This document shows, piece by piece, positions 11,846 through 22,228 of a DNA stretch of 64,000 nt. The number at the start of each line of letters is the position of its first letter. Within the stretch, counting starts at the first letter, position 1. This DNA comes from Cymodocea nodosa (lineage: Eukaryota > Streptophyta > Magnoliopsida > Alismatales > Cymodoceaceae): positions 3,797,001 through 3,861,000 of the forward strand of contig CM072340.1 of assembly GCA_036874045.1 (NCBI GenBank), given 5' to 3'. The notes under the pieces are model-generated. The model was not told the DNA's origin, ran no database searches, and worked only from the letters and a program-made list of their open reading frames with translations. A program made the position numbers and the translations under genes.

Positions 11846-13293
11846 ATTTAGGAGACCAATTAAGGCCATACAAAGCCTTAATTTCTGTAGATTCAGAACT
11901 TTAGTTAACATGTCTATAGCATTTTCAACATCGGCAATCTTCTGCAGATCTAATCTGTTCTGCTCTATCTCTTCCCTTATGAAATGAAATCTCATTCTCA
12001 TATGCTTGGACCTTGAATGAAACTTCAGATTTTCAGCTAAATAAATGGCACTTTGATTGTCATAGAATAGAATGCTTTTTTTCTATTTGTGCCCTAATTC
12101 GGCTAGTACATTCTCTAGCCAGATTCTTTCTTTAGCTTCCTCTACAACTACAACATATTCAACTTCTATGGTCAAAAGTGCAACAATACTTTGCAACTTG
12201 GATCTCCAGTTAATTGCAGTACTTCCTATATAGAAAACATAACCTGAAGTACTTCTGCTTTTATCCAACTCTCTTCCCAAATCAGCATCATAGTAGCCAA
12301 TCAATTCAATTGGTCCTTTCTTGAAGTTCAGATCTACATCTAGGGAATATCTGAGATATCTGAGTATCCATAGTACAGCAAACCAATGCTCAACTCCTGG
12401 ATCTGCCATATATCTACTGACCATTCCCACTACATGAGATATATCAGGTCTTGTGCATATCATGGCATACATTAAACTTTCCACTACTGAAGCATATGGT
12501 ATTCTAGACATTTTTGTCATTTCTTCTTCAGTCTTAGTTGACTGATCTTTAGACAACTTGAAATGGGGTCCGAGAGGGAGTTCAGTTTTCCTCTCATTTG
12601 AGATATTAAATCTCCTCAGTACCTTTTTTAAGTATTTCTTCTAATTTAATCTCAATGTGCCTACCATTCTAACTCGGATGATTCTCATTCCCAAGATTTG
12701 CTTGACTTCTCCCATATCCTTCATGTCAAATTCTTTTGATAGTTGTCTCTTTAATTGCTTAATCTGTTCCATACTTGAACAAGCACTTAACATATCATCT
12801 ACATAAATCAGTAGAATAATGAAGCAATCATTAAACAGTTTTATGTAGCAACAATAGACTGTATCGCATCTTTTGAAGCCTAGGGTACAGATAAAGGTAT
12901 CAAATCTCTTGTACCATTGTCGTGGTGCTTACTTCAAACCATACAAACTTTTTAGCAATCTACATACTGTCTTTCTTTTCTTGCCAATTACTACAAATCC
13001 TTCTGGCTGCATCATGTAGAGTTCTTCCTGCAAATCTCCATGTAGGAATGCTATCTTTACATTCATTTGCTCCAAGAACAAATTTTCTAGAGCAACAATG
13101 CTTAAGACTATTCTTATAGTATTCATCTTCACAACTAGAGAGAATACTTCAGTATAGTCTATGTCTTGAATTTTTTGAAAACCCTTGACTACAAGTCTGG
13201 CTTTATATTTCTTACTGCCATCTGGTTGTTCTTTCATCTTGAACACCCACTTGTTTTCTAGGATTTTCTTTCCTTCTGGTGTTTAGATTAAAA
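11846..13293 (-). pseudogene. element B reverse transcriptase / RNase H
   Basis: 12929-13246 is the RT N-terminal half (KYKARLVVKGFQKIQDIDYTEVFS, QMNVKIAFLHGDL). The YVDD box is intact at 12794-12805. 12083-12556 carries the RNase H start (GYYDADLG, STSGYVF, IEVEYVVVVEEAKE). After a stop at about 12082 the frame continues through FYDNQSAIYLAEN and HIRMR-like residues to about 11846. The upstream end stops at 13293, where the gypsy LTR begins, so the first part of RT is missing. Several stops and shifts are present. Confidence 0.87.
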
Positions 13294-14904
13294 TGTTGCA
13301 TATTTTTATAGGATCTTATTGGTTAAATAGATTTACATGAGATTTATTAAAGTTATATTATACATTTATTTCATTATTTAACCAATAAGAATCAATCCCC
13401 ATTTTATACAATTAAAAGTAGGAAATTATTTCAAACATGCATCATTTATGAATTTTATGGATGACTTGATACTTTGATGTATTTATTGTTATGAAAAGTT
13501 TATAATTCAATAGAAGATCATGGAAATTGAAGATTGGAGGAAGAAAATCAAGTGGGATTTAATCCCAATCATTGAATCAAAGATGGATCTCCAAACTTGG
13601 AAACTCTCTTTATAAAAGAGAGTGGTGCATGTCTAGGGCTCTCTCTCTTGGGCTCTTTTGTTTTCCACCTCCAACAGCACCAGCCGTCACCCCCTCTTGG
13701 AGCTCCACGTCTTGAAGCAAGGAAGAACGCTGGTCATCCCACCACCTCTCTTCAGCTCGGATCTCATCATCTTCATTCCACAAGTCATCTCCAACGTGAA
13801 AGCCTTCATTCCACATCTTGGAGGAGGGACGTCTACCTTCACAAGGGTCTCTTCTTCATTTGTGAGATTCCACAAATCGTTTCTCCACTTTCCCCTCTTC
13901 TTTGGCTTTAGATGTATCTCTTTTTATCATGTTTCACATAGGTAGTTATTTGTGTTCTTAGTTTTCATTGTAATATGGTAAAAGTAGAAAACAGATTCGT
14001 TTTTATTTGTATGTTCCTTTTGAATCCGTGAATCTTTGTTATTTTTATCTGAAAACCGTAAAAACAGGTGCTATTATTGATATATATTCATATATTGTTG
14101 TTTGTTGATGCTGAAATTCGGATATTACATTATGTTATGCATGAAACAAAATAGAATTCGTTGAAGGTTGTGCATGTTGTTTGCAGATTTGTAGTTTTGT
14201 TGATCTGTTTTTATTCCGAGAATTCATATGTGTTCTGGAGCGTTTCTATGTAACTGAAAATTCTGAAAAAAATCATAATCGTGCTATTATAAGTCTTCTG
14301 TGATTCTCTAAAATTTCATAGCAATCCGAAAAGATTTGATGCATTTTTAAAGCTATAACTGTATCGAGCACAAAATTCAGTCTGAGATTCTTTTTTCTTG
14401 ATTGTAACACATTTTTCTCACAACTCAGATCGTGTAAAAATTCGAATAAATATTTCATTAATATCTGCATCCTGTCTATTTTGCAACGAATTTTATTTTG
14501 GAAGTTTTGGTTGTTTAATTCGGGATTTATAAGGTTTTTAAGATACTATTGTTAACAAGCAGAAGTTTCCAATTTTATGATCATTTTCAATTCCCGAATT
14601 TTTAGTCATAACATTCGTGCGTTTTTAAGTGTGAAAATTTTTATCTGAAGTCCACATTAACAGATATATTTGAGATTAAATTTTCAGTCTAATCTATTGA
14701 TTGGTCGATAAATTAAAAATCTGTGGACTTACTTTTTTTTGTAGTCTAATCTATATTTGGAAAGTATTTGCTTGCCATATTCTTGTAATTAAAATTCTAG
14801 ATTATCCTCATTTCTCTGTGGTTCGACCCATACTTGCTGACGTACTTCATTGGACGCCATGCACTTGCGGTTTACAAATTTAAAACTTCTAAAAAATTCA
14901 AACA
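13294..14904 (+). repeat. gypsy 5' LTR
   Basis: Begins TGTTGCATATTTTTATAGG and ends near AAACA at 14904, six bases before the primer site. The block TCTCTGTGGTTCGACCCATA..CTTGC near 14810-14870 is the conserved pre-terminal block of plant Athila/Tat LTRs. A GC-richer patch at 13620-13900 (CT-rich, short frames on both strands) lies in the U3/R part. I do not treat those short frames as genes. Confidence 0.78.
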
Positions 14905-14910
14905 AATTTT

Positions 14911-14930
14911 TGGCACCATTACTAGGGAAT
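14911..14930 (+). other. gypsy primer binding site (tRNA-Asp type, degraded)
   Basis: TGGCACCATTACTAGGGAAT resembles the usual TGGCGCCGTTGCCGGGGA with four C/G-to-T/A type changes. This fits decay by cytosine deamination and supports the Athila/Tat assignment. Confidence 0.75.
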
Positions 14931-15018
14931 TGGCACGGTATAATCTAGGTTTTAATTTTTTTTAGATTAGACTTGAGCTTTTAAGTGTTTTGGTTGTCCA
15001 TCTACAAAAGAGGCAATT

Positions 15019-16305
15019 ATGGAAAATAATTTCTATGCCTTTGGAGATGAATGTTCTCTTTATTGTGACTTATCTCATGTAGAGGGGCATACCACAACCA
15101 ATTGCAATTTTTATTATTATCCACCTCAACCATCAGAAAATGTTAAACAATGCAATAAATGTTTAATGTTAGGACATAATGAAGAAGAATGTCTACAAAA
15201 TCCTAAAGATGAAATAGTAAAAGCCATTAATTCAATTAATTACTATCATGAAGAAAATAAATGTCAAAATTATTATACTCAACCAATTACTTATGAAAAA
15301 CCAATTGAGGAAAAAGAAATTAGAATTATGAGTGAGGTGCAAGCCTTAGGAAAACAAATTGAAGATCTAGCTAGGATGGTAGAAGGAGGTTATGAGATAA
15401 ATCCATCCATAGGATTAGAAGAGTCTTCAATCCAACCTAGTGAAGAGGTAGAGCACCAATTTCAAATTAATATAGAAAGAGAACAAGAGGATAATTTAGA
15501 AAATTTTGTAATAATTGAAGAAAATAATGAAAATAGTGGGAAAATTTTAAGTGAAGTAAGTGACTTAGTAGATGCTTATGTAACACTTAGATCAGGTAAT
15601 GTCACTCATAAGACCCCACCCATAAGAGAAGAAAATGAAATAATTAGACAAGAAGAAGAAAATAAGAAAAATGAAAATATTGAAAATCAACATGGTAACT
15701 TAGATGGAGAAGGAGTAGATTTAGAACCTAAAGAAAATCATTTAGAACCTACTCAAGCCATAGCTTTAGCACCTTATCCTGATAGGTTAAAATTAAATGA
15801 AAATATAAAAGATGAGGATATTGAAAGAATTTTTAAACAGGTGCAGGTTAATATACCTCTCCTTGATTTATTAAAACAAATGTCTAACTATGCTAAATTT
15901 CTTAAGGGGTGGTGCACTAAGAAGAGAACCAAGAAAGTCATTAAGAGAGCCTTTCTAGCTCAAAAAGCTAATTCTCCTTTTACCAACCACCTTCCTTTTA
16001 AGTTAGATGATCCAGATACTCCTTTGATTTCTTGTATTATTGAGGATAAAACATTAGATAAAGCTCTCATAGATTTGGGAGCTGGAATTAATGTCATGCC
16101 TAGTAGTGTTTTTGAATCCCTAGGATTAGAGGGCTTGGTAAGCACCAAAACCATTGTACAGTTAGCTAATAGGTCTTTAAGATACCCTCAAGGGAAGATT
16201 GAGGATGTCTTAATTAGGATTAGAGATTGTATTTACCTTGTAGATTTTTTAGTTTTAGAAACCTATAATTCTCTACATAAGTCTGATTTTATTCCTCTTA
16301 TTTAG
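15019..16305 (+). pseudogene. gypsy gag C-terminal part and aspartic protease
   Basis: A 428-codon frame. Near the start it has two zinc-knuckle-like segments: CDLSHVEGHTTTNC (second Cys replaced by Ser) and CNKCLMLGHNEEEC (intact CX2CX4HX4C). A long acidic Asn/Glu-rich middle follows, then KRAFLAQKANSPF and the protease DLGAGINVMP (16072-16100) with LANRSLRYPQGKIEDVL. The frame begins about 90 bp after the primer site, leaving no room for the capsid domain, so the N-terminal gag has been deleted. The frame shifts near 16300, and the protease tail continues in another frame as LGKPFLATTEAM. Confidence 0.85.
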
Positions 16306-16950
16306 GTAAACCATTTTTGGCCACTACTGAGGCAATGATTAATTGTAAGTCAAGTGTCATGAGGTTATCCTATGGAGATAAGAGAATTGAGTTGAATGTT
16401 TTCCATCCTAAAGGAGGAACAATTGAGGAGCATAAAGATGATGAAGTGAGTGCACATGCTCCAATTTTTTGAAGATGAAGAAGATGGAATGGATGAGATT
16501 GTGTAGGTAAAGATGCTAAATGTTTTAAATGAATTAAACTCTAGAATGAGATGTGAAGACAATGAAGTTGAGATCATTGGAGGAGAGGATGAGGAGAGCC
16601 AAGTTTGGGAACTCCCCACCAATACTCCACATGAACTACCAACTTTAGAAGCTCCTTCATTAGAGTTGAAACCTTTACCTGACAATTTGAAATATGGATT
16701 TTTAGGAGAACATGAAACCTTTCTAGTGATTATTGCAAATGACTTGTTTAGAGAACAAGAGCTGAGTTTGTTAGATTTGCTAAAGGAATTCAAAGAAGTC
16801 ATTGGTTGGACTATGGCAGATATCAAGGGTATAAGTCTTGCTATCTATCAACATAGAATTTATTTGGAAGATAATGTTGTGCCCTCTCATGAGTTTCAAA
16901 GGAGATTAAACCCTAACATATGAGAGGTAGTTAAAAAGGAAATAACTAAA
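16306..16950 (+). pseudogene. gypsy protease-RT linker region
   Basis: 16306-16470 continues the protease end in a shifted frame (LSYGDKRIELNVFHP). 16513-16923 is open and carries the pre-RT linker: ELPTLEAPSLELKPLPDNLKYGFLG split across LELKPLP and LKYGFLGE, and WTMADIKGIS, both familiar from Athila polyproteins just upstream of RT. A TGA at 16921-16923 separates it from RT. Confidence 0.8.
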
Positions 16951-18357
16951 CTCTTGGATAATGATATCATCTACCCAATCTTTGATATTACTTGGGTCAA
17001 TCCTATTCAGGTTGTTCCTAAGAAATCTGGAGTGACGGTAGAAGCAAATGATAAAAATGAGCTCATCCCTGTGAGGAAGCAAACTGGTTGGCGTGTGTGT
17101 ATTGATTATCGGAAGCTCAATGTTGCCACCAGGAAGGATCATTTTCCATTGCCCTTTATTGATCAAATGTTAGAAAGATTAGTAGGGCAAAAATATTATT
17201 GCTTTCTTGATGGATATTCGGGTTATAATCAGATTGCTATGGCACTTGAAGACCAAGAGAAGACAACCTTCACATGCCCTTTTGGAACGTTTGCATATAG
17301 GTGAATGCCTTTTGGACTTTGTAATGCGCCATCAACTTTCCAAAGGTGCATGATGGGCATTTTTAATGAAATGACTAAGAGTTGTTTTGAGATTTTCATG
17401 GATAATTTTTCTATTTTTGGATCTTCATTTGATATATGTTTGAAGAATTTAATATCAGTACTAGAAAGATGCAAATTGAAGAAGCCGGTCTTAAATTAGG
17501 AAAAGTGTCATTTCATGGTCCAAAGTGGAATTGTGTTGGGACACGTGGTCTCTAAGAAAGGATTGGAAGTTGATAAGGCAAAAGTGGAATTAATTGCCAA
17601 TCTACCTGAGCCTAAAACAGTTAAAGATATAAGATCCTTTCTAGGCCATACTAGATTTTACAAGAGGTTCATTAAGGATTTTAGTAAGATAGCTAGACCC
17701 TTAACGAACTTGTTAAAAGATGTCCCATTTTTGTTCAACCAAGAGTGCAAGGAAGCTTTTTATAAGATTAAGAATCAGCTTGTATCATCCCCTATTGTCT
17801 AATCTCCTAATTGGGCAAATCCTTTTGAGGTTATGTGTGATGCTTCTGATTTTGCAATAGGGGCAGTATTAGGACAAAAGAAGCTTCCATATGTAATTTG
17901 TTATGCCAGCAACACCCTCAATGATGCTCAGCTCAATTATGCAATCACTAAGAAAGAACTTTTGGCTATTGTATTTGCTTTAGAGAAATTTAGGTCATAC
18001 CTGATTGGAGCCAAAGTAATTGTTTATACAGATCATGCAACTTTAAAGTATTTACAACCAAAGAAGGATGCCAAGTCACGTTTGATGAGATGGATTTTAT
18101 TGCTACATGAATTTGACATTGAAATCAAAGACAAGAAAGGATGTGAAAATGTTGTAGTTGATCATTTATCCAGATTGCAGTTAGCACCCTCAAATTCAGA
18201 AGTTGGAGAGTCATTTCTTGATGAGCAAGTTTTAATGGTTAATGTTGTCCCATGGTTTGCAGATATTGTTAATTATTTAGTCATGGGATCGATGCCACAT
18301 GATTGGACAAGGCAGAATAGGAAGATCTTCTTGTCTCGAGTCAAGTATTTTTACTAG
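16924..18357 (+). pseudogene. gypsy reverse transcriptase and RNase H
   Basis: One reading frame from 16924 to 17499, interrupted by TGA at 17302, then continuing with stops. RT core words are CIDYRKLN, DGYSGYNQIA, FTCPFGTFAYR and MPFGLCNAPSTFQRC. The catalytic box reads FMDN (17395-17406) where the family has FMDD, so the second Asp is lost. RT thumb and RNase H follow: [58 protein letters not shown]. Stops at 17302, 17497 and 17800 sit where Arg, Trp and Gln are expected. Confidence 0.9.
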
Positions 18358-19010
18358 GATGATCCTTATTTGTTTAAGCAATGCCCAGACTTGATCTTGA
18401 GACGTTGCATCCTTAAGAATGAGGTTAGGAGTGTTCTTTCCTTTTGCCATGACCAACCACGTGGGAGACATTTCGGCTTTGGGAAGACTACTGCCAAGGT
18501 GCTACAGTGTGGATTTTACTAGCCAACTTTATTCAAGGATGCACATCAGTATTGTATAAGTTGTGCCAAATGTCAACAATTGGGACAAATTTCAAAGAGG
18601 AACATGATGCCTCTCAACCCCATTATTGAAGTTGAAGTATTTGATGTTTGGGGGATTGACTTCATGGGCCCATTTCCTGTTTTAGTAGGATATCTTTATG
18701 TGTTGTTGGCAATTGATTATGTTTCCAAGTGGATTGAAGCTATCCCTACCAGAACTAATGATAACAAGGTAGTTGTGAAATTTGTAAGAAATAATATTAT
18801 ATCAAAGTTTGGTATGCCTAAAGCTATTATAAGTGATAAGGGCACGTATTTCTGCAACAAAAGTTTTGAGGCTTTAATGAGAAAATATGGAATTGTGCAT
18901 AAAATTGCTACCCCTTATCACCCCCAAACATGTGGTCAAGTTGAGAGTGCTAATAAACAAATTAATACAATTTTGGAAATGATGGTTAACCACACAAGAA
19001 GGGATTAGGC
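18358..19010 (+). pseudogene. gypsy integrase, truncated
   Basis: 18358-18580 holds the HHCC zinc region (LSFCHDQPRGRHFGFGKT, then CISCAKCQQ), interrupted by TAG codons at expected Trp positions (about 18356 and 18520). 18580-19008 carries the catalytic core, with first Asp in WGIDFMGP, second in IISDKGTYF and Glu in GQVESANK. The frame ends NHTRRD-stop where a Trp is expected, and within a few bases the sequence becomes the minus-strand copia integrase. The integrase C-terminus and 3' LTR are absent. Confidence 0.9.
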
Positions 19011-19776
19011 TATCATATTCTCCTCCATTATCTGACCTGATGGATTTGATTTTTCTTCCACTCTGATTTTCCACTTTTGCCTTCCATTTCTTGAAGACTT
19101 GGAAAACTTCAAACTTCTGTTTCAAAAAATAAATCCATGCCTTCCTGGTACTGTCATCAATGAAGGTGACATAATAGAGAGCACCTCCTAAAGAACTGAT
19201 AGGGGTAGGCACCCACACATCCGTGTGAACCAGCTCCAATTTCTATGACTTAGGATCATGAGGAATCTTGGCAAAGCTAACTTTCTCCTACTTTCCCTCA
19301 ATGCAGTCCTCACATATCCCTAAATTGACATTCTTCAGCTTAGGGATTTTCCCTTCTACCACTAAAACCTTCAGTCCATTCTCACTAAGGTGTCCCAATC
19401 TTTTATGCCATAAGTTAGTGTCTTCAGTATCATTGACTACTGCAATAGTGTCATCTTGATCTGATGTCAAATATAAGGTGTCAATCCTCTGTCCTAAGGC
19501 AATAATTCTTGCACCTTTGGTTACCTTTCATTTGCCTACACCAAAGGCAATCTGATAACCATCATTATCTAAGGAACTTATGGAAATTAGTTGCTTTACA
19601 AGATTAGGAACATATCTGACTTCTTTCAATTTCCATATCCCTTGTTTTGTTTTAATGTGTACCTCTCCTTTTCCCAACACATCCAAGCTTGTGTTGTTAG
19701 CTAGGTACACTTTCTTCACAAGAGTTGCACGATAATTGTGCAACAAATCTTTCCTGTAGGTAACGTGGAATGAAGC
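19011..19776 (-). pseudogene. element B protease and integrase N-terminal half
   Basis: From the right: the protease motif is DS-stop-AS (GGA to TGA at about 19777), so the DSGAS active site is broken. Then DVLGKGEVHIKTKQGIWKL, the GAG-pre-integrase HHCC region (LWHKRLGHLSENG, CEDCIEGK), and the integrase start with Asp residues in HTDVWVP and RSDNGGEYD. The sequence then runs into the gypsy element at about 19010, and the catalytic Glu is missing. The apparent continuation of this frame to 18874 is gypsy sequence read backwards. Confidence 0.87.
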
Positions 19777-20637
19777 TCATGAGTCTAGTACCCATGAGTC
19801 AATGGAACTATCCACACAGCATACTAGGGCATCATCTGAATCATAGGAGACAACATTTGCACCTGCTCCTTCTATTTCCTTCCCTCTGCTATCTTTCTTG
19901 GGAGCCTTACATTGTGACTTGAAGTGCCCCCATTGATTGCAGTTCCAACATTTAATATCTGATCTCACTTTACTAGTACCTCTGGACTTTAATCTTCCTT
20001 TGGATTTAAATTGTTTTGATTTACTTCTCCCTCTACTTTCAACACTATAGGCAGAAGTTGAAGCTGATAATTCACTTTTCCTGCTAATGTCTTCACTTAA
20101 AATTAAATCCTGGATGTCACTCATTTTGAGCTTTTCATGACCTAGTGAACTACTTACACCAGTCACGACAAGAGACCAACTTTCTGGTAATAAGGATAAT
20201 AAAATCAAAGCCCTGACTTCATCATCAAATATTATATCTACTAAATGCAGTTGATTCAAAATAGTATTTAACTCATTAACGTGGTCTATAACATTTCCAC
20301 TTTCATGCATTTTCAAATTGAATAATCTACGCATGAGAAATACCTTATTGGTGGCTGATGGCTTCTCATACATGTTGGACAGTGCATTCATCAAGTCAGT
20401 TGTTGTTTTCTCCTTGACAACATTTGAATGAACGTTCCTTGCCAATGACAACCTGACGATACCTAGAGCTTTTTTGTCTAGCAACTCCCACTCTTCCTGA
20501 TCCATCTTCTTTGGTTTTCTTCCGAATAGAGGTTGATGAAGATCCTTCTGATACAAACAGTCTTCTATCTGAGACCTCCAGCATCTGAAATCTTTTCTAT
20601 CAAACTTCTCGATCCTGAGCTTTCTATCGTTTGCCAT
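19777..20637 (-). pseudogene. element B gag
   Basis: About 287 codons from MANDRKLRIEKFD (ATG at 20635-20637; an in-frame Met eight codons upstream is less likely). It has the UBN2-type gag domain (WRSQIEDCLYQKDLHQPLF, YEKPSATNKVFLMRRLFNL, GNVIDHVNELNTILNQL), a basic Ser/Arg-rich stretch and a CCHC zinc knuckle, CWNCNQWGHFKSQC. It is open throughout and runs into the protease, where VLDS meets a stop. It is the best-preserved gag in the window. Element G at 45252-46700 is a second, decayed copy of the same family. Confidence 0.88.
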
Positions 20638-20670
20638 TCTGTTGAATTGAAAAACCTTCAACTTTGAAAC

Positions 20671-21692
20671 TAGTTGTTATTTTACCTAATTGTTCAGTTA
20701 ACTCACTATGACACGATTCTGAAAACTCTCCTCTAAACTCACCAAAAACTAGAAATGAAGTGAAAGAAGGAAAAAAGAACAATGAAGACACAAGATTTAC
20801 ATGGTTCAGGAACAACCTACGTCTACAGAGAGTTAAGGGTTCTTCTATAAGCTTCGACACAATCAATCACAAGTTTTACAACATCATAAAGGTTTATATA
20901 CTACCCAACTTAGGGTTAATAAACCTTTAATTACATTTGAGCCATTATAGTAGAGAAATAATGCTTTAGAGAAGGAACTCTCAATTTCGAAACCTTATCT
21001 TCCTATCTTTCCGAAAACTACAACACTTTAGATAGTTACAAAACTTAACTATCCGAAGAAAATTCTTCTTACTTCATTTGTTGTAATGGGCGGTACTATA
21101 GCAGGCTAACTGTTCAAAGATATTCGGTATTTCAAACAGTTACAGACTTAACTGTCTGAAAACCCACTTACATCTTTCTCAGTCCATTCGAAAGGTTCTA
21201 TCGTTAACTCTCCAAAAACTGCATGCCTTCCGAATAGTTACTATCTTAACTATCCTAAAACTCACTTAAGTGTCTCTTCAATTACTTCGGAAGGTTGTAG
21301 CTGTAACCTTCTGAAAAACTCATGATTTTCAAATAGTTACTGCCTAACTATCTGAAGATCCACTTAAGTCACTACTTTTCAGATACTTGGCTTCTTAACT
21401 ATCCAAACATCTACTTAAGTGTCTGACTTTTGGATATTTAGATTCATAACTATCTGATCGTCCACTTAAGTGTCCTTTAAGTCATTCTGGATGGTTACAG
21501 CTAATAACCCTCTGAAATCTTCTGACTTTCGAATAGTTAGCTCAAAGCCTTCTGACTGAAACGTTATTTCAAATACTTTGACCAAATAACCTTCCAAAAT
21601 TATAAATCTGCTAGAGACTTACTACTAACAAGCTTCCGACTGAACCTGGATTTCTTGTGGCATACTCCACACCTGTACTACTTGTCCTAACA
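20671..21692 (-). repeat. element B 5' LTR
   Basis: Partner of 10705-11723, with many C-to-T/G-to-A-like differences between the two. It lies next to gag on its left and is followed on the right by TTTAC and the second piece of element C LTR. It has a TATA-like site on the minus strand (20893-20902, TATATAAACC) and the same dyad array at about 21000-21560. The inner end (TAGTTGTTATTTTACC) differs by one base from the outer end of the left LTR. Confidence 0.9.
20891..20904 (-). promoter_or_regulatory. element B LTR TATA box
   Basis: The minus strand reads GGGTAGTATATAAACC. It is in the 5' LTR, correctly oriented to drive gag, and present at the matching place in the 3' LTR (about 10921-10936). 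Confidence 0.5.
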
Positions 21693-21697
21693 TTTAC

Positions 21698-22228
21698 CAC
21701 ATGCAATAATAAAAACTTTAAGTTTATAATGCTAACCTAATGTGTTGCCTTAGTATTCAATATAGCAACTCAACGTGTACAGTTATGTTAACTTGACGAG
21801 TTAAACATGTGCAACTCACGTGATATAATATAACAATCGTAAACTTTAATTTCACCACGTTCATAATACTAACTTAACGAATTCCTCTCTTCATTTTAAC
21901 CTTTTGTTCACTAACTTAACAAGTTCTCACATGACCTATTTTAACCTTTAAGCCTATAACTCAATGAGTTCTCACGTGACCTTTATACAAATAATGCACT
22001 AACTCAATGAGTTGTCTTAACGTGCACTATACATGATACAGAAAATATAACTTTAAAACATATCATGCTTTAGAATAAAAACACATATTAACTTAACATT
22101 TAGTTAAATGAAAAGTTAGTATAACTTAACGACTAGTTATTTAACTTAGCATAATTTCATATCTAATACAGACAAGTATTTATATTAGTAAACTTTTTCT
22201 ATATTAATTGATATTCTAAATTTACTTT
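21698..22228 (-). repeat. element C 5' LTR, piece 2 of 3
   Basis: Continues the LTR interrupted at 10704: CACATGCAATAATAA, GCTAACCTAATG, GTTAACTTGACGAGTTAAACATGTGCA, cut here to GTTAACTTGACGAG and AAACATGTGCA, then CTCACGTGATA. It runs collinear with D LTR 23285-23800. It ends at 22228 within a TTTACTTT context where element D begins; ACTTT (22224-22228) is repeated at 32271-32275. Confidence 0.85.

Larger units (their letters stand above)
13294..19010 (+). mobile_element. Athila-like Ty3/gypsy element, 3' truncated, inserted in element B
   Basis: Gypsy order (protease, RT, RNase H, integrase) on the plus strand, opposite to its host. It has a 5' LTR (13294-14904) and a degraded tRNA-Asp-type primer site (14911). 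The pol frame contains words typical of the Athila group: NELIPVRKQTGWRVCIDYRKLN, cut here to its parts NELIP and CIDYRKLN, plus FPLPFIDQMLERL and DGYSGYNQIA. Integrase is cut after NHTRRD, with no 3' LTR. The capsid part of gag is also missing. The host lacks the sequence between integrase GGEYD and RT PEGKK, so one deletion could have removed both ends. Confidence 0.9.
10705..21692 (-). mobile_element. element B: Ty1/copia retrotransposon, two LTRs, disrupted by a gypsy element
   Basis: On the minus strand: 5' LTR (21692-20671), gag, protease, integrase N-terminal part, then a gypsy insertion, then RT, RNase H and 3' LTR (11723-10705). The purine tract lies at 11724-11735. The flanking 5-bp direct repeat TTTAC (10700-10704, 21693-21697) and the resumption of element C LTR on the right show insertion into that LTR. 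The left LTR may start at TG 10708 rather than 10705. The family differs from A, C and D: shorter gag, no TGGTATCAGAGC primer site seen, no third ORF. Confidence 0.9.

Noticed and set aside
13597..13945. Overlapping short frames on both strands in a GC-richer patch
   Set aside because: They lie inside the gypsy LTR, are unlike any protein I know, and overlap on opposite strands as expected from composition.
18874..19011. Extension of the copia integrase frame on the minus strand below 19011
   Set aside because: This part is gypsy integrase read on the wrong strand. The true copia sequence ends at the junction near 19010.
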